DNA of 64,000 bases from Hyperoplus lanceolatus. Lineage: Eukaryota > Chordata > Actinopteri > Uranoscopiformes > Ammodytidae. Under the pieces are notes generated by a model. That model was not told the DNA's origin. It made no database searches and saw nothing but the letters and a program-made list of their open reading frames with translations. Where the stretch lies: positions 12,936,001 to 13,000,000 of the forward strand of contig CM049398.1 of NCBI GenBank assembly GCA_026929865.2, in the 5' to 3' direction. The translations under genes and the position numbers were made by a program. This document shows, piece by piece, positions 43,557 through 54,118 of the stretch. Each line of letters opens with the position of its first letter. The stretch's first letter is position 1.

Positions 43557-45854
43557 ACGCAAGACGCAACCCACACCCCTCTGCTTTTATGAGTCCAATT
43601 TTAAGTGAAGAACTTGGATTCATGGTTGATAATGGATTATCTTAAAATTCAGGTATATGGGTTGATGTAAGGCATGTAGTGCTGATGCTCAAAAGCTTGT
43701 GGTTTTGCATGTATTAGGCTCTAAGTACAGAAATGATGTAAATGATACATTACAGCCATAGCATACCAGTTTTCCAGAGCATGACATCCCACGCAGCCAT
43801 CAGTTTCACTTTATGTCAGCATAGAAGATCTACAGTGACTCTTAACCTACTGAAGAAAGTTAATTACAACGTGCATGAGTTGCATTTAAAACATTGCTTT
43901 GGATCTCTGAATTATCATAGCATGTACACTTTGCCATGTCCATAAAGAACAATTGCTTGCAATAGCATTACCATGCAACAATGACGCAAGGGATTAAAAA
44001 AATATAGGTAAATTCATGTTGTGTGTCATATTCTCAAGCGTCTTTCCAGACCTTGCAAATTGATTTTCATGCTGTTGTGAAAAGCCATGGGAGTGAGAAA
44101 ATCTATGACATTCAGGCCAGCAATGCATTTGTCGTAAAAGGGCTTTAATGTGCAAAATCATTACAGTAGATGGAATAAATGTAATCGGAAGGGCATCCGC
44201 AGCAGGATAGAAGCACAAGGGAGTGTACGTGTGTGTATCTTTGTGTGCTGGGGGTCACACATCCATTTTAACAAGTATGTGAGTTGTAAACCTGCTGTGC
44301 CTGTCTGCATTGATCATATGTTATGTGTCTAACAATACAATCCAAAAGGTGGCATGGAGCAGCCTTCTCCAATAATTGTACCGTAAATATACCATATAGC
44401 AACAATTACAGCACGTCACAGAATGGTATATGCAGTGGACATCCTGTCCTTTCTATCTCAGAGCTGTTCTGACGGACCATCCCTTGTGTCCACTCTATGG
44501 CTGACTGGTTTTGAGGAACAGAGAGATTCTGAAAGCCAGACGAAAAAATTTAAAGAAAAGCTAAGACAGAGATGGAGTGACACTTTTGCTAAGTATGTCA
44601 ACATGAATGTGCACATGTACCCAAACGCAGCTTCACTTCTCACAGAACACACATAGTTTTTGTACAAACCGTAGAAAAAGACATATATACACAACAGCAG
44701 AATCACAGACACCGTTCTGACTGTTCAAACAAAGATATGAGGGCCGTGTTGTCTCACCTGCAGCTGAATACACACCAGAACTAATGTTCTACATGTCTAG
44801 ACATATTTGCGGATGGTATGGACATGACCATACCTTGTCGCATCCATCAATGCAATCTCATGGCCCACAGATGAAGAGATCAGCAGCTGGAGACTGTCAA
44901 GAGACAAAGTGTAAACCATAAAAGGCCGTCATAAAATCTACATGTCCACTCCATTAACATTGTAATTTGGCACAGCTAGCCATAATGTGATGTCAACCTG
45001 ATAGGTGCTGCCAGTGTGTCAGCTATGACACTCTCCTGCTATGTGATAGCAAATGGTGGATCAGTCACAGATAATACTATGCCTGCTGCATCAGCCAGGC
45101 TCCCAAGAATGTGTTATTTTAGGTGCAAAAAAATTCAAATTCACCACAGAACTTGTGCGCTGGTCCTGCCAACGTGTCGCCGACGCATCTCTGACTCACC
45201 ATATAAACTCAGACATGCTGGCAAAAGTGAGCACTTTTGGTAGATTGGTGAAGTCTGTACTTTGAAGTCATTTGTCTCAAATTAAGCGATTTTGTCCGGA
45301 ACAGTGCAGCGGTACGACAGCTGACTCACACACAAAAACCTTGGACAGAGCTGGGATTGAGCATGCTTGTTAAAAAAAAAATCCTCACCTGCCAACCATG
45401 TCAGGTTTCAGACCTTCGTTTAACCCTTGACACAGTAAATTAGAATTTAATGTGTGCATTGGTAAATCAACTTCTTGATGATCTCTTCATGATATTGATA
45501 CATTATTAACAGTAATAGCCTACAGACATGTCCATTAGTTTGACACAAAACAGATGCAAACAAAGTTTTCTCATTAGACAATAAAAGGGCCTTTTCATAC
45601 ATGCCGTGACTCATGCCAGTTAATCCGAAAAAACACAATAAAACTCCTCATAAATGATGGGAATGTCAGTTCAGTTGTGAGAAGCTGTCAGAAGGATGCA
45701 GCTTCAGACAACATACCTTCCCCTCAAAGTCTGATATAGCCATAAGCACTCATCACCAAGGCTTGTTTTATCTCCACTGTTGGAACAGCAATAATCGATC
45801 TGATGGCAGCAAGAAAAACATGTTGTTTTTCTCTGCCCCTGAGACACCCAGTAG

Positions 45855-45857
<3 letters not shown>

Positions 45858-45902
<45 letters not shown>
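45858..45902. repeat. (CA)n microsatellite
   Basis: Pure CA array. Confidence 0.97.
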
Positions 45903-45904
<2 letters not shown>

Positions 45905-46026
45905 GAGCAGAGCAGATGGGTTTTCACAAGACACACTAAGTAAATATGAATAAAACACAAGCAGGGAGTTTTGTTTGTTGACATACGCCATCCGCATCCA
46001 ACCTCACAGTTTTGTTTGTACACATA

Positions 46027-46051
46027 CCACCACCACCACCACCACCACCAG
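46027..46051. repeat. (CCA)n microsatellite
   Basis: Eight CCA units. Confidence 0.93.
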
Positions 46052-46177
46052 GCATGTTCCTGTGTTTCCGTGTGTGAAGTTTAAGTATCTCTTCAGCTAC
46101 TGTTGCCTAATGTAAAATGTATAAATGCCACAACAAAAAGGCAGGTTGATTTTGATGTGCAGTGGCTTGGTCTAAAC

Positions 46178-46250
46178 CAGTGGTTCCCAAAGTGGGGTCT
46201 TGGGACCTCCAGGGGTCCCAGAGTGGTCTCCAGGGGCCCCGGCAAACTGG
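46178..46250 (+). mobile_element. hAT-like terminal fragment
   Basis: CAGTGGTTCCCAAAGTGGGG followed by GGGACC-TCCAGGGGTCCC is the usual left end of a widespread vertebrate hAT family. The other end is missing. Confidence 0.5.
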
Positions 46251-47028
46251 GAACAGATTAATTTCACTATTATTCCACTCCCTCGATAATAGCACAATGG
46301 TAGAGCGTGTGTGTGTATTACTGTAATCTGTTCTCATTAGAGGTTTTACTCTCCCTACTGTTGTCAGACATCCAGTGCAGACTGGTATGCAGCTCTATGG
46401 CCAATTAAAGCCTAGAATGAAAGAACCTGTTCCTGGGGACCAAAGATTATGTTTAGCCCAGTCTGTGGTCAAATTAACAGTCCTATCTCTCAGACGGTCT
46501 TGATATTACAATTGCGAGGAGCTCCCTCTTTTTATATGAGGTGGCCAAAGGTCTTGAGTGTTCATATGGTGTGTAGCCAGAGGAGAATAACCTCATGAAC
46601 TGCGGTTTGATCCATCACATCTAGATGTTCTGACACACACAGCAAATAATAACGGCTCCAGCGGTGAGCGGAGCTGAGCGATAGCCTTGTGACCCGGGTA
46701 CAACTCATAAACTGCAGTGCGGCATCAGCCGTATTAATATCACATAGTCATCCCCATCATGTCTCCATACACGACTGAATATTTCATTCTCAGAGACCTT
46801 CGGAGCGTATTGCAAATTAAGGACGCGCTTCAAATGGCGCATCGCCTGTAATAACACATATGCGGGGCAACGTGCATCATGAACGTATCACATTTAGATA
46901 TGTATCTTCATAACCGTAGAAAGTACAAGCGTTCGAGACTTCGCATTGTGAGCTGCAAATATGAATTAAAAAAGAAGGGATGTCGAAATCCCACCATTTT
47001 TCGGAGGCGAAAGTTGAGACTTACTCAC

Positions 47029-47041
47029 CCCTTTTGAACAT
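47029..47041 (-). CDS. rtn4rl1: rtn4rl1 coding exon 1 (Nogo receptor-like 1, N-terminal 4 codons plus 1 base)
   Basis: On the minus strand an ATG at 47041 opens Met-Phe-Lys-Arg plus a G, followed at once by GTGAGTAAG, a consensus splice donor. A TAG lies in frame 12 bases upstream (47053-47051), which fixes this ATG as the first in its frame. Nogo receptor genes have two coding exons, and the first encodes only a few residues; human RTN4RL1 begins Met-Leu-Arg-Lys-Gly. The product is a GPI-anchored, leucine-rich-repeat surface protein of neurons. The position also fits: dph1 starts about 4.6 kb away on the other strand, as I recall for the human pair. Thirteen coding bases prove little alone, so the call rests on the donor, the in-frame stop, CpG-rich surroundings and synteny. 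Confidence 0.62.
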
Positions 47042-47480
47042 TTTGTAGGTCTAGGTTTATTTCGTCTTCTGCCCTCTGAGAATCATCTATTCTTATATTC
47101 CAGACTTCAAACTTGTGCGCCTTTAGTTTTGAAGTTGATCCGGAGCTGCCGTGGCTCGTCGCGTGAATGTCAGCTGTCACTCACTCCTCGGGATTGTCTT
47201 GCGATTCACTGTGTTGTTGAGTTGCACTGCCGTGGATCTGCCAAACATTTATAACAATAATTAATCTCCCTTTTCACAAGGTCAGGCGGACATCAGTCGG
47301 ACCTGGGAAATAGAGCAGCAGCAATCATTGCTAAAACAGACTGAAAACATCCCCTCAGTAACGGTGTGTGCGCGCACAGAGCTCAAGCGCACAGCGGTCC
47401 GATCATCCAAACCTTCTGTGATAGCCAGCGGCTTTTTTTTAGTCACAAATGACTGAAGAGACAAAACAGTTCTAGGAGCA
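47042..47480 (-). promoter_or_regulatory. rtn4rl1: putative rtn4rl1 5' UTR and promoter, CpG-enriched
   Basis: The bases just upstream of the rtn4rl1 start codon are richer in CpG than the rest of the window, with clusters at 47140-47215 and 47345-47405. CpGs also continue downstream, around 46670-46960. This is the usual look of a vertebrate first exon and promoter. The transcription start cannot be fixed from sequence alone. If the TATA-like site at 47247-47253 is used, the 5' UTR would be about 180 bases. Confidence 0.45.
47247..47253 (-). promoter_or_regulatory. TATA-like box, candidate for rtn4rl1
   Basis: The minus strand reads TATAAAT here, about 206 bases upstream of the rtn4rl1 ATG. 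A start site 25-30 bases downstream would fall near 47220. Such AT-rich heptamers are common by chance, so this is only a candidate. Confidence 0.25.
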
Positions 47481-47662
47481 AGTCGACGGTGAACACAAGC
47501 AGTCTCCCCACCCCAAAAAAAGAAACAGATAATTAGAGATGCAAGTGTCCGATCTGAAATGTTCCTCTCTGTGCTTCAGAGCCGTTCAAACCGCATCACA
47601 TTGGTTAAAATCTCTAATTAACAGAAGTTATTTGGATTTACATTCCGCCTCTGATGTCGGAC

Positions 47663-47670
47663 TATAAAAG
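47663..47670 (+). promoter_or_regulatory. TATA-like box on the plus strand in the intergenic region
   Basis: The plus strand reads TATAAAAG, a strong TATA match, about 620 bases from the rtn4rl1 ATG and pointing away from it. It could serve an upstream divergent transcript or an unrecognised plus-strand exon. No coding sequence follows that I can recognise. Confidence 0.2.
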
Positions 47671-48051
47671 CAGACTCCTCCAATCCTCCTAAATACTGTA
47701 GTAAACTGTGGTAGCCTTCTGTTTCCTTTACATCTCCACTTTTAGCAGCTCTCCTCCCCACTCATTTCTGTGATCTTGTCTGGGAATAGCTCTCTGCTTT
47801 CCACCTATGGATCAGTGTTCGTTGACGCGCTCAAGGAGGGAGAAACTATGTAGTGCCTCAGCCCCTCCACCGGGCAGCATCATCCTTCTCACTGTCTGCC
47901 TCTGCTCCAGCCTGACACACGCTGCTCCCTGACACACACAAGTCCTATTAGATGTGAAATGACATGAGAGAGGACATCATTTAGCCCTACATGTAACAAC
48001 AACAATATGGCTATATATTAACCATTTGAAGAAACTCCATGGGAGATTTGT

Positions 48052-48057
<6 letters not shown>

Positions 48058-48112
<55 letters not shown>

Positions 48113-48121
48113 ACTCACTCA
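48058..48121. repeat. (TC)n then (ACTC)n microsatellite
   Basis: About 25 TC units followed by four ACTC-like units, 310 bases before the transposon nest. Confidence 0.96.
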
Positions 48122-49174
48122 CACTCACTTATGTTATGAAAGACTATCTATCTATCTAATTTATTTATTTTTATTATTTAATTAATTAATTCGATCCTAA
48201 AGTTGAATGCAGTGCAACTGCCCTGCTGAATTAGTTGTAGCCTAAAGATGCCCTTGCCTGATAGATTTTAATTGATTGTTTGTAATATTTGAATTAGCCT
48301 ATTTCATTAGAATTGTATCCTATTGAAAATGTAGGCTATAAAGTTTGCTCACAGTCTTTATTAATACCACATCTTATTTATTTTATTATTCAACTTTAAT
48401 TTTGTTGTAGCCTATCTATTTCAGTTTAATATAGGGGAGAACGGGGGAATGTGAGCCATCGGCTAATGTGAGACACCCCCTGTATCTAGGCTATGGAACA
48501 CATTTTTGGTCATTTGAGATATATGTTTTCAAGCCCCTCTAATTTCCCCATGGCCCTGAAAGAGAGGACCTCATGGTGATGTTGTAAGCATGTTTTTTTC
48601 TCAAAAATTTATTTTTTCATGTAAAAGTTTCTTGCTGTCAACTTTTGTTGTGCCAAAGCAAATTGGTTCAGGTAGAAAAACTTCTATCATACATGTTGAT
48701 GAACTACCAACATATGAAACCATGTGATGATGATGACTGAAGATTAGGCTGATTTGCTGAGGTAGTTTTTTCTCAAATTGTGGCAGTGGGGTAAAGTGAG
48801 ACAGTGTCTGTGCCCTAATCTATTATATTTGAGGTAGCAAGGAGACTAATTTGAATAAGATAAAAGACAATGTGGGCTGGAAATGGGGGTTGATGGTTGA
48901 AGGGGTGTCAGCAAGGGCATGGTTTGGCACGTATGTATGTGGGGGACAGGAGAGTGACCTTTAACACCAATAGACTCTAAGTAATGTGTCTTTATTCAAT
49001 GAATGATCCCAATAAAACAAATGCAGAAAAATATTAATCAAAGACTCGAAAGATGGAAAATAGACAGCTGGGTCTAGTCCTGTGTTCTGAGTCCCACGTT
49101 GTTCTAGCTGGTTCTGATTGTTCTTTGCTCTGACCCCCAGACACTACATAGCTGGCTCTAAAGGCCAGGACACA

Positions 49175-50405
49175 TCTGAGGCATCGGGTAATGTGAGCCA
49201 CCCCCTGTATCTAGGCAACGGAAAACATTTGTGGTCATGTGAGATATATGTTTTCAAGCCCCTCTCATTTCCCCATGGCCCTGAAAGAGAGGACCTCATG
49301 GTGCTGTGGTAAGCATGTTTTTTTCACCAAAATAGGTATTTTGCATGTAAAAGTAAATTTTCTTGCTGTTAACTTAATCAACTGTTGTGCCCAAGCAAAT
49401 GTATTCACGTAGAAAAACTTCTATCATACGTGTTGATGAACTACCAACATATGAAACCATGTGATGCTGATAACTGAAGATTAGCCTGAAATGCTAAGAG
49501 AGGTAGTTTTTTCTCAAATTGTGGTGGTGGGGGAAAGTGAGCCAAATGCTGTGGGGGAAAGTGAGCCACTGTCTCACTTTCACCCACCATGAGGCACAAG
49601 TTAAGTTTAGTCTTAAACATATTTTAATGTAATATTACATGACATGTGTTTTATTTTAATGTCATACACATTGTAGAAAAGCCATCATGCCAAGGAAATA
49701 CACCAGGAAGACGACCTGGGGCAACTACACGGAAAGAGCACCTTCTCATCTTTCCCTGTATCCTTCAGGGCTGGAATGTAGAGTAGGCCTAGTTGTAGAG
49801 TATGACAGGCTGATGTTATAATCCAGTTGGGTCTTCTCCTGTGTTCTGAGTCCCAGGCTGTTCTCGCTGGTTCTGATTTTCCTATGCTAGCTGACATTAG
49901 CTGGCTCTAAGGGTCCTGTGTTCTGACCCCCAGACTGTGTTATAATCTAACTGGTTCTATCTTTCATTTGAATCTTATTAAAACCTTTTGAATTATAATA
50001 TGTTGTATTTGATTTTGTTCAGAGTTACTTTCAAGTGTTTAGAAAATTTGCTTTGCTTAATTGACCAAACCCCATCATTCTTTTACTAGTCCGACATTAG
50101 TTCTGGAATGTGTGGCTAGCTTTCAGGATTCTTACTGTTACAATATGTGTTGTTGTGGTAGTTTCAGAGTGGAAAAAGTAAGTGGATCAGTTTACCCCAC
50201 AGCTGGGGTAAAGTGAGCCACATGACAACTTTTTTTAAAACAATCATATTTTCATTGCCCTTTGTCTTGAAAAAATTCTGCTATTGCCCATTTCTAGGAA
50301 ACATCCTGAATGAATGGGAAATGTGTAAATTTAAGTGATAAATCATTTTAGCTCCCTTAGAGGGGAGCAAATGTAAAAAGTGGCTCAGATTACCCCGTTC
50401 TCCCC
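49175..50405. mobile_element. pogo-like element A, inner copy, 5' end missing
   Basis: It aligns with the outer copy from just inside its left end and ends at 50405 with the complement of GGGGAGAACGGGGTAATCTG, then TA. The first 20 or so bases are missing. It contains an uninterrupted version (49893-49925) of the exact spot where the family 1 element entered the outer copy. It also holds the transposase start fragment at 49687. Confidence 0.8.
49687..49737 (+). pseudogene. start of a pogo/Tigger-like transposase, truncated
   Basis: An ATG opens MPRKYTRKTTWGNYTE. Many fish pogo/Tigger- or jerky-like proteins start with a similar MPR-basic-Trp-Gly stretch before their psq-type helix-turn-helix. 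Here the likeness ends after about 17 codons, and the frame stops 45 codons from the ATG. It fits the TA target duplication of the host element. This assignment is from memory of the family. Confidence 0.45.
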
Positions 50406-51071
50406 TATTTATATTTATGGACCATAAAGAGCACCATTTTTAGCAGAGAGTGTCGAGCATGGTGTCAAGCAGTCAACAAGAGTTGATGCATGTGAGTACT
50501 CGCTGAACGGAACAAACAAACACATTAAAAAAATAGCTGTTTGTGCTACCCGCCTCACTTCTGGGCTTCACTGATTCGCTAGCCCTCCACAAATCAAATT
50601 GCTCCGACTGAAAGACTGCCCGCCGCCGATTGAACATGTTCAATTGGCTAAAAAGAAGCCTGACGACATTTACGACGACCGATTTCACGGCACACACCAA
50701 ACAGATTTGTGTCCCCGCCCCCTCCAGACTCTACGACGGCGATTATCGGGCCGGTGTGTCCGGGCCTTAAGGGTCCTGTGTTCTGACCCCCAGACTGTGT
50801 TTTAATCTAATGGTTCTATCTGTCATTTGAATGCTAATTATTGAATATGAATTATATGGTGTGTTTGATCAGAGTTACTTTCAAGTGTTTCGAAAATGTT
50901 TTTATTTATTGAACAAACCCCATGATTCTGTTACTCGTCCGACATTAGTTCTGGAATATTTGGTTTTCAAGATAGCTGTCAGGATTGTAACTGATACAAC
51001 ATTAGTTGTTATGGTATAGTTTCAGAGTGGAAAAAGTAAGTGGATCAGTTTACCCCTTGATTTCTCTGGTC

Positions 51072-51109
51072 TGTCTCAGTTTACCCCACAGCTGGGGTAA
51101 ACTGAGACA
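51072..51109. repeat. perfect hairpin with 17-bp arms made of the terminal motif
   Basis: TGTCTCAGTTTACCCCA (51072-51088) pairs perfectly with TGGGGTAAACTGAGACA (51093-51109) around a CAGC loop. The arm resembles the element's own end (GGGGTAATGTGAGACA). The inner copy has a shorter version at 50191-50212 with 9-bp perfect arms and the same loop. Confidence 0.9.
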
Positions 51110-51296
51110 CAAGACAACTTTTTTTTAAACAATCATATTTTCACTGCCCTTTGTCATGAATAAATTCTGCTAATGCCCTTTTCTAGGAAACATTCTGAAT
51201 TAATGGGAAATGTGTAAATTTGACTGATAAATCATTTTAGCTCCCTTAGAGGGAAGCAAACGTAAAAAGTGTCTCACATTACCCCGTTCTCCCCTA

Positions 51297-51620
51297 TACC
51301 TAAACCTATTTCTAATTTATCTACATAGGCCTACAATATTTTATGAAATAATGTTGTTAAATTTGTTTTACATCTTATATATAAAAAAACACTGATTCTG
51401 TTTGATAATTGACCCAATGTAGATCATTGGTTTGACTCTAACCCGTAGTGTCTTGGTGTGGTCCTGATTGTCCCATAGGCTGTAAGTTCGGTCATCATGT
51501 CCCGTTCAGTGCATCAACTTCATCGGTGCTCGACTTCTACGCCCTGACACTTCTTCACTCGATTAGTTTAGCCTTCCTGTTTCCCACATGTGTCGTGTTT
51601 GGAGAAAAAAAACACACAAC
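51297..51620 (+). promoter_or_regulatory. dph1: dph1 5' UTR and proximal promoter
   Basis: Only 326 bases separate the last base of the transposon nest (51294) from the dph1 start codon, so the core promoter must lie here or within the nest. I see no TATA box. The start codon sits inside AACATGGCGGC, which resembles the YY1 site (AANATGGCGGC) found over the start codons of many TATA-less housekeeping genes. That fits a ubiquitous tRNA- and translation-related enzyme gene. The boundary of the 5' UTR is not visible. Confidence 0.5.
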
Positions 51621-51672
51621 ATGGCGGCGCCTTTAAGTGAAGTCCAGATTGTTCCTGTCAAAAAGCCTACAG
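51621..51672 (+). CDS. dph1: dph1 coding exon 1 (diphthamide biosynthesis subunit 1)
   Basis: The ATG opens MAAPLSEVQIVPVKKPT plus one base and is followed by a GTGCGT donor at 51673. The exon ends in phase 1, which matches exon 2 at 54119. The N-terminus of DPH1 is poorly conserved between species, so this exon is assigned by splice phase, the Kozak-like AACATGGCG start and its place upstream of the clearly recognisable exon 2. DPH1 and DPH2 form the radical-SAM iron-sulfur enzyme. It moves the 3-amino-3-carboxypropyl group of S-adenosylmethionine onto a histidine of elongation factor 2, the first step of diphthamide synthesis in the cytosol. Confidence 0.78.
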
Positions 51673-54118
51673 GTGCGTTTTACATCTGTTATGCAATATT
51701 TAACACGGTAGACAGAGAAATACACACGTTTTATTAGTAGGCTACTGACAGAATCCCTGTGAGTTTTTTTCAGCACAGCGGTCTGACTGATGCAAACAGG
51801 AAATGTATTAACGTCATCTGCTCTGCACCGTGTTATTCCCAGTCCATGGTTATTCCAGCTGTTAAAATTGATTTACAAAGACTATTAGATTTTTCTGCTA
51901 CATATTTCTCATCCGATCAGCGTTAGTGTTGTGGCGATGACTCACAATCACTCGATGGCGAGCACGAGATCGATTTTGTCCCACACAGTCACAGGATGAC
52001 ATATCCCTCGTGCCATCAATGGGTTTATGAAAGGTGGTTATTAACACCGTTCCTATTATCATTCCATCATGCGTTTTGATTCAACACAGCAGAGGATCAA
52101 TGTCTTGGCAGAGAAGAATAACAAATGATTTATTACCACGTGAAAAACGTGACATTTCCTTTGTTTACATGATCTCAGTAATACAATGTATTGAACACAA
52201 CAATGGCAGTGTTTTATTTATTTACTTATTTTGCTATATTATATGGATGGATAGTATGTTCTAAAAAACTAAAACAACTTGTCACCTAGATAATTTATCA
52301 TATCAAAGGAAGTGTTATGAGCTGCAATGTTATGTTACAATGTTGTTTGTCAGTGTTCCCTTTTAGCTTGATTTCACATGATTGCAACATATTGCAAACC
52401 CTATTAATCAGCTTTTGATTAAGGCTTTTGAAAGGAATACAAACACAATATGACAAATATATCACAAAAACACGTGTGTGTGTGGGGGGGGACATCACTC
52501 TATTCTGTATATGTGGTAAAACAATGATAAAGCATGACTGGGACATGCGCTCACTGCAGAGACTAGGGTTCTCTTGGTTGGCTCCCATTTTTAAAAGACA
52601 AACAAGGGACAAGGGGCCCTTTGGCCGTCTGTCTGACATTTCCATTCAATCCATTTCTCTCTTACATATTCATATCAAAAAGACTTACGCGCTGCCAGAC
52701 AACTGAGATGATACGGTTCTATTATTTTAATGCATAGGTGAATATTTGAGATGATGATGTTTGTGTTCAGGGTTGGGACAAATTTTGGAGTTTTAAGAAT
52801 ATTTGAATAATTATCCGGATAATATGGTAGTTTACAGTTATTTTGTCCATGATAATATAGGGCCACATGTTAGAAGGGCCGTCAAAAGATCTTCTAGGAA
52901 AGGACTATACTGTTTGTTTTGTTTTCTAATCAAGTTTATGCAAGTAAGAAAAAACAAGACAGGAGTTATCCTTAAGATTTTTTGTTTAGTCATCAGAATG
53001 ACAGAGGGAGCAGCAAATTTGATGAAATACATTTTCATTTAATTTAGATTTCCAATATATAATTAACTTAGACTGTACCGGGAAAAAAGCTTAAAGGTCA
53101 CATATTATGCTAAATGCACTTTTTAAATGTGTTCTAACATATCCATGGGTCCACGGTGTGCCTAGAGACTGCCAAAATATTTATAAAAATAACAATCTCT
53201 CCTTTTCTGACTCTCCCCCTTTCTGAAACCCCCACCCCTCCCCCCCAATATACTCCAGTCAGAATTCTCCTCGTTTCTGACCTCACAAACTGGAAAGCCA
53301 GAAGCTTCCACTGTGCAGGCCACACCCCTATTTCTTATTGGTCCACGGCCCCGACAGACAGAGGGCGAGGCGTATCTGGCTTTGCCTCCGGACAGGGGGC
53401 GGGGGCAGCTCAAAGATTGTATATTTACGAGGGGAGCTGCAGCTCTTTTTAAAAAATAGGCCATTGTGAGATTAGCTGAACATCAGCATAGTACAATAAA
53501 TTATCTGAAAGTTTTTTTCATCAAACAATTGAAGAAAAACGTATTAGGGACCACTAAGACCATATAATATGGTGCATAATAGTACCGAAAAGTGTATAAT
53601 ATGGGAGCTTTAAGTCAGTTGTTTATAGTTTCATGGGTGTCTTGTGCAAATATTTATATGGAGAGCAGTGAATTCAATGAATTTATAATAATTGCTGTGT
53701 GTTTAAAAAGGCTTAACATTTACATTTTCAGAGAATACATATTCTTACAAATGAAACACTGCATCACTTTGAATGCCAACATTATTAATCAAGTCAAATC
53801 GATCAAAGTGTTGCAGAATAAAGTGGCCCTACAGAAGATTCTATAAAATGATTTAGAAAAGATGTTGCATCTCTGTGAGTCTATACAGTAGCTTAATTTG
53901 GTGCAGAGTGACCTGTACTGATTGTTCTTGCAGAAAAACTTCACTGATGAACATACAATATTAATCTGACTGTGACCTTTTACGCGATGGTCTCATGTGA
54001 GAGACCAGAATGTCTGTAGAATCGATGTAGAGTTTGGTCCGTTAGATATGTCAGCATTGCTTCAACCTGTGTTCAGCAAATTGCCAACAGCTCGGTCCTT
54101 TCTTGCTTTTCTCTTCAG
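51673..54118 (+). other. dph1: dph1 intron 1
   Basis: This intron is bounded by GT at 51673-51674 and by a pyrimidine-rich tract ending in AG at 54117-54118. It is 2,446 bases long. It contains one 523-bp TTAA element (53091-53613). The rest (51673-53090 and 53614-54118) shows no gene or repeat I recognise. Confidence 0.75.
53091..53613 (+). mobile_element. 523-bp TTAA-target MITE, copy 3
   Basis: This copy lies in dph1 intron 1, in the same orientation as copy 1. TTAA at 53091-53094 and 53610-53613 bounds it. Its sequence is nearly the same as copy 1, with scattered substitutions. Confidence 0.9.

Larger units (their letters stand above)
40521..46177. other. unannotated intron DNA
   Basis: Mostly unique-looking sequence with two dinucleotide arrays and a run of 12 C residues near 41511. 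The stretch 41560-41900 is rich in TAATTA-type motifs. No exon is recognised. Confidence 0.5.
49161..50767 (+). mobile_element. family 1 TA-target element, second copy, itself interrupted
   Basis: Only the first 14 bases of the left end (AAGGCCAGGACACA, 49161-49174) and the right part (50408-50767) remain. They correspond to 23177-23190 and 23412-23785 of the intact copy. Between them lies a second pogo-like element A. TA precedes the left end (49159-49160) and TA follows the right end (50768-50769). Most of the left half was lost, apparently in a deletion that also removed the start of the inner element. The right part has a palindromic insertion, ATTGAACATGTTCAAT (50629-50644), absent from the intact copy. 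Confidence 0.78.
48434..51294. mobile_element. pogo-like element A, outer copy, interrupted by a nested insertion
   Basis: The left end GGGGAGAACGGGGGAATGTG (48434) and the right end, complement of GGGGAGAACGGGGTAATGTG (51294), are inverted repeats flanked by TA (48432-48433 and 51295-51296). Element sequence runs 48434-49158, is broken by 49161-50767, and resumes at 50768-51294. Both halves match the inner copy in the same order: 48450-48600 matches 49187-49320, and 50770-51294 matches 49910-50405. Internal copies of the terminal motif GGGGTAAAGTGAGACA recur. It fills most of the rtn4rl1-dph1 intergenic region. Confidence 0.85.

Noticed and set aside
50629-50644. Perfect 16-bp palindrome ATTGAACATGTTCAAT as a regulator site
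   Set aside because: It lies in a decayed transposon copy, is absent from the other copy, and has no partner site or gene context.
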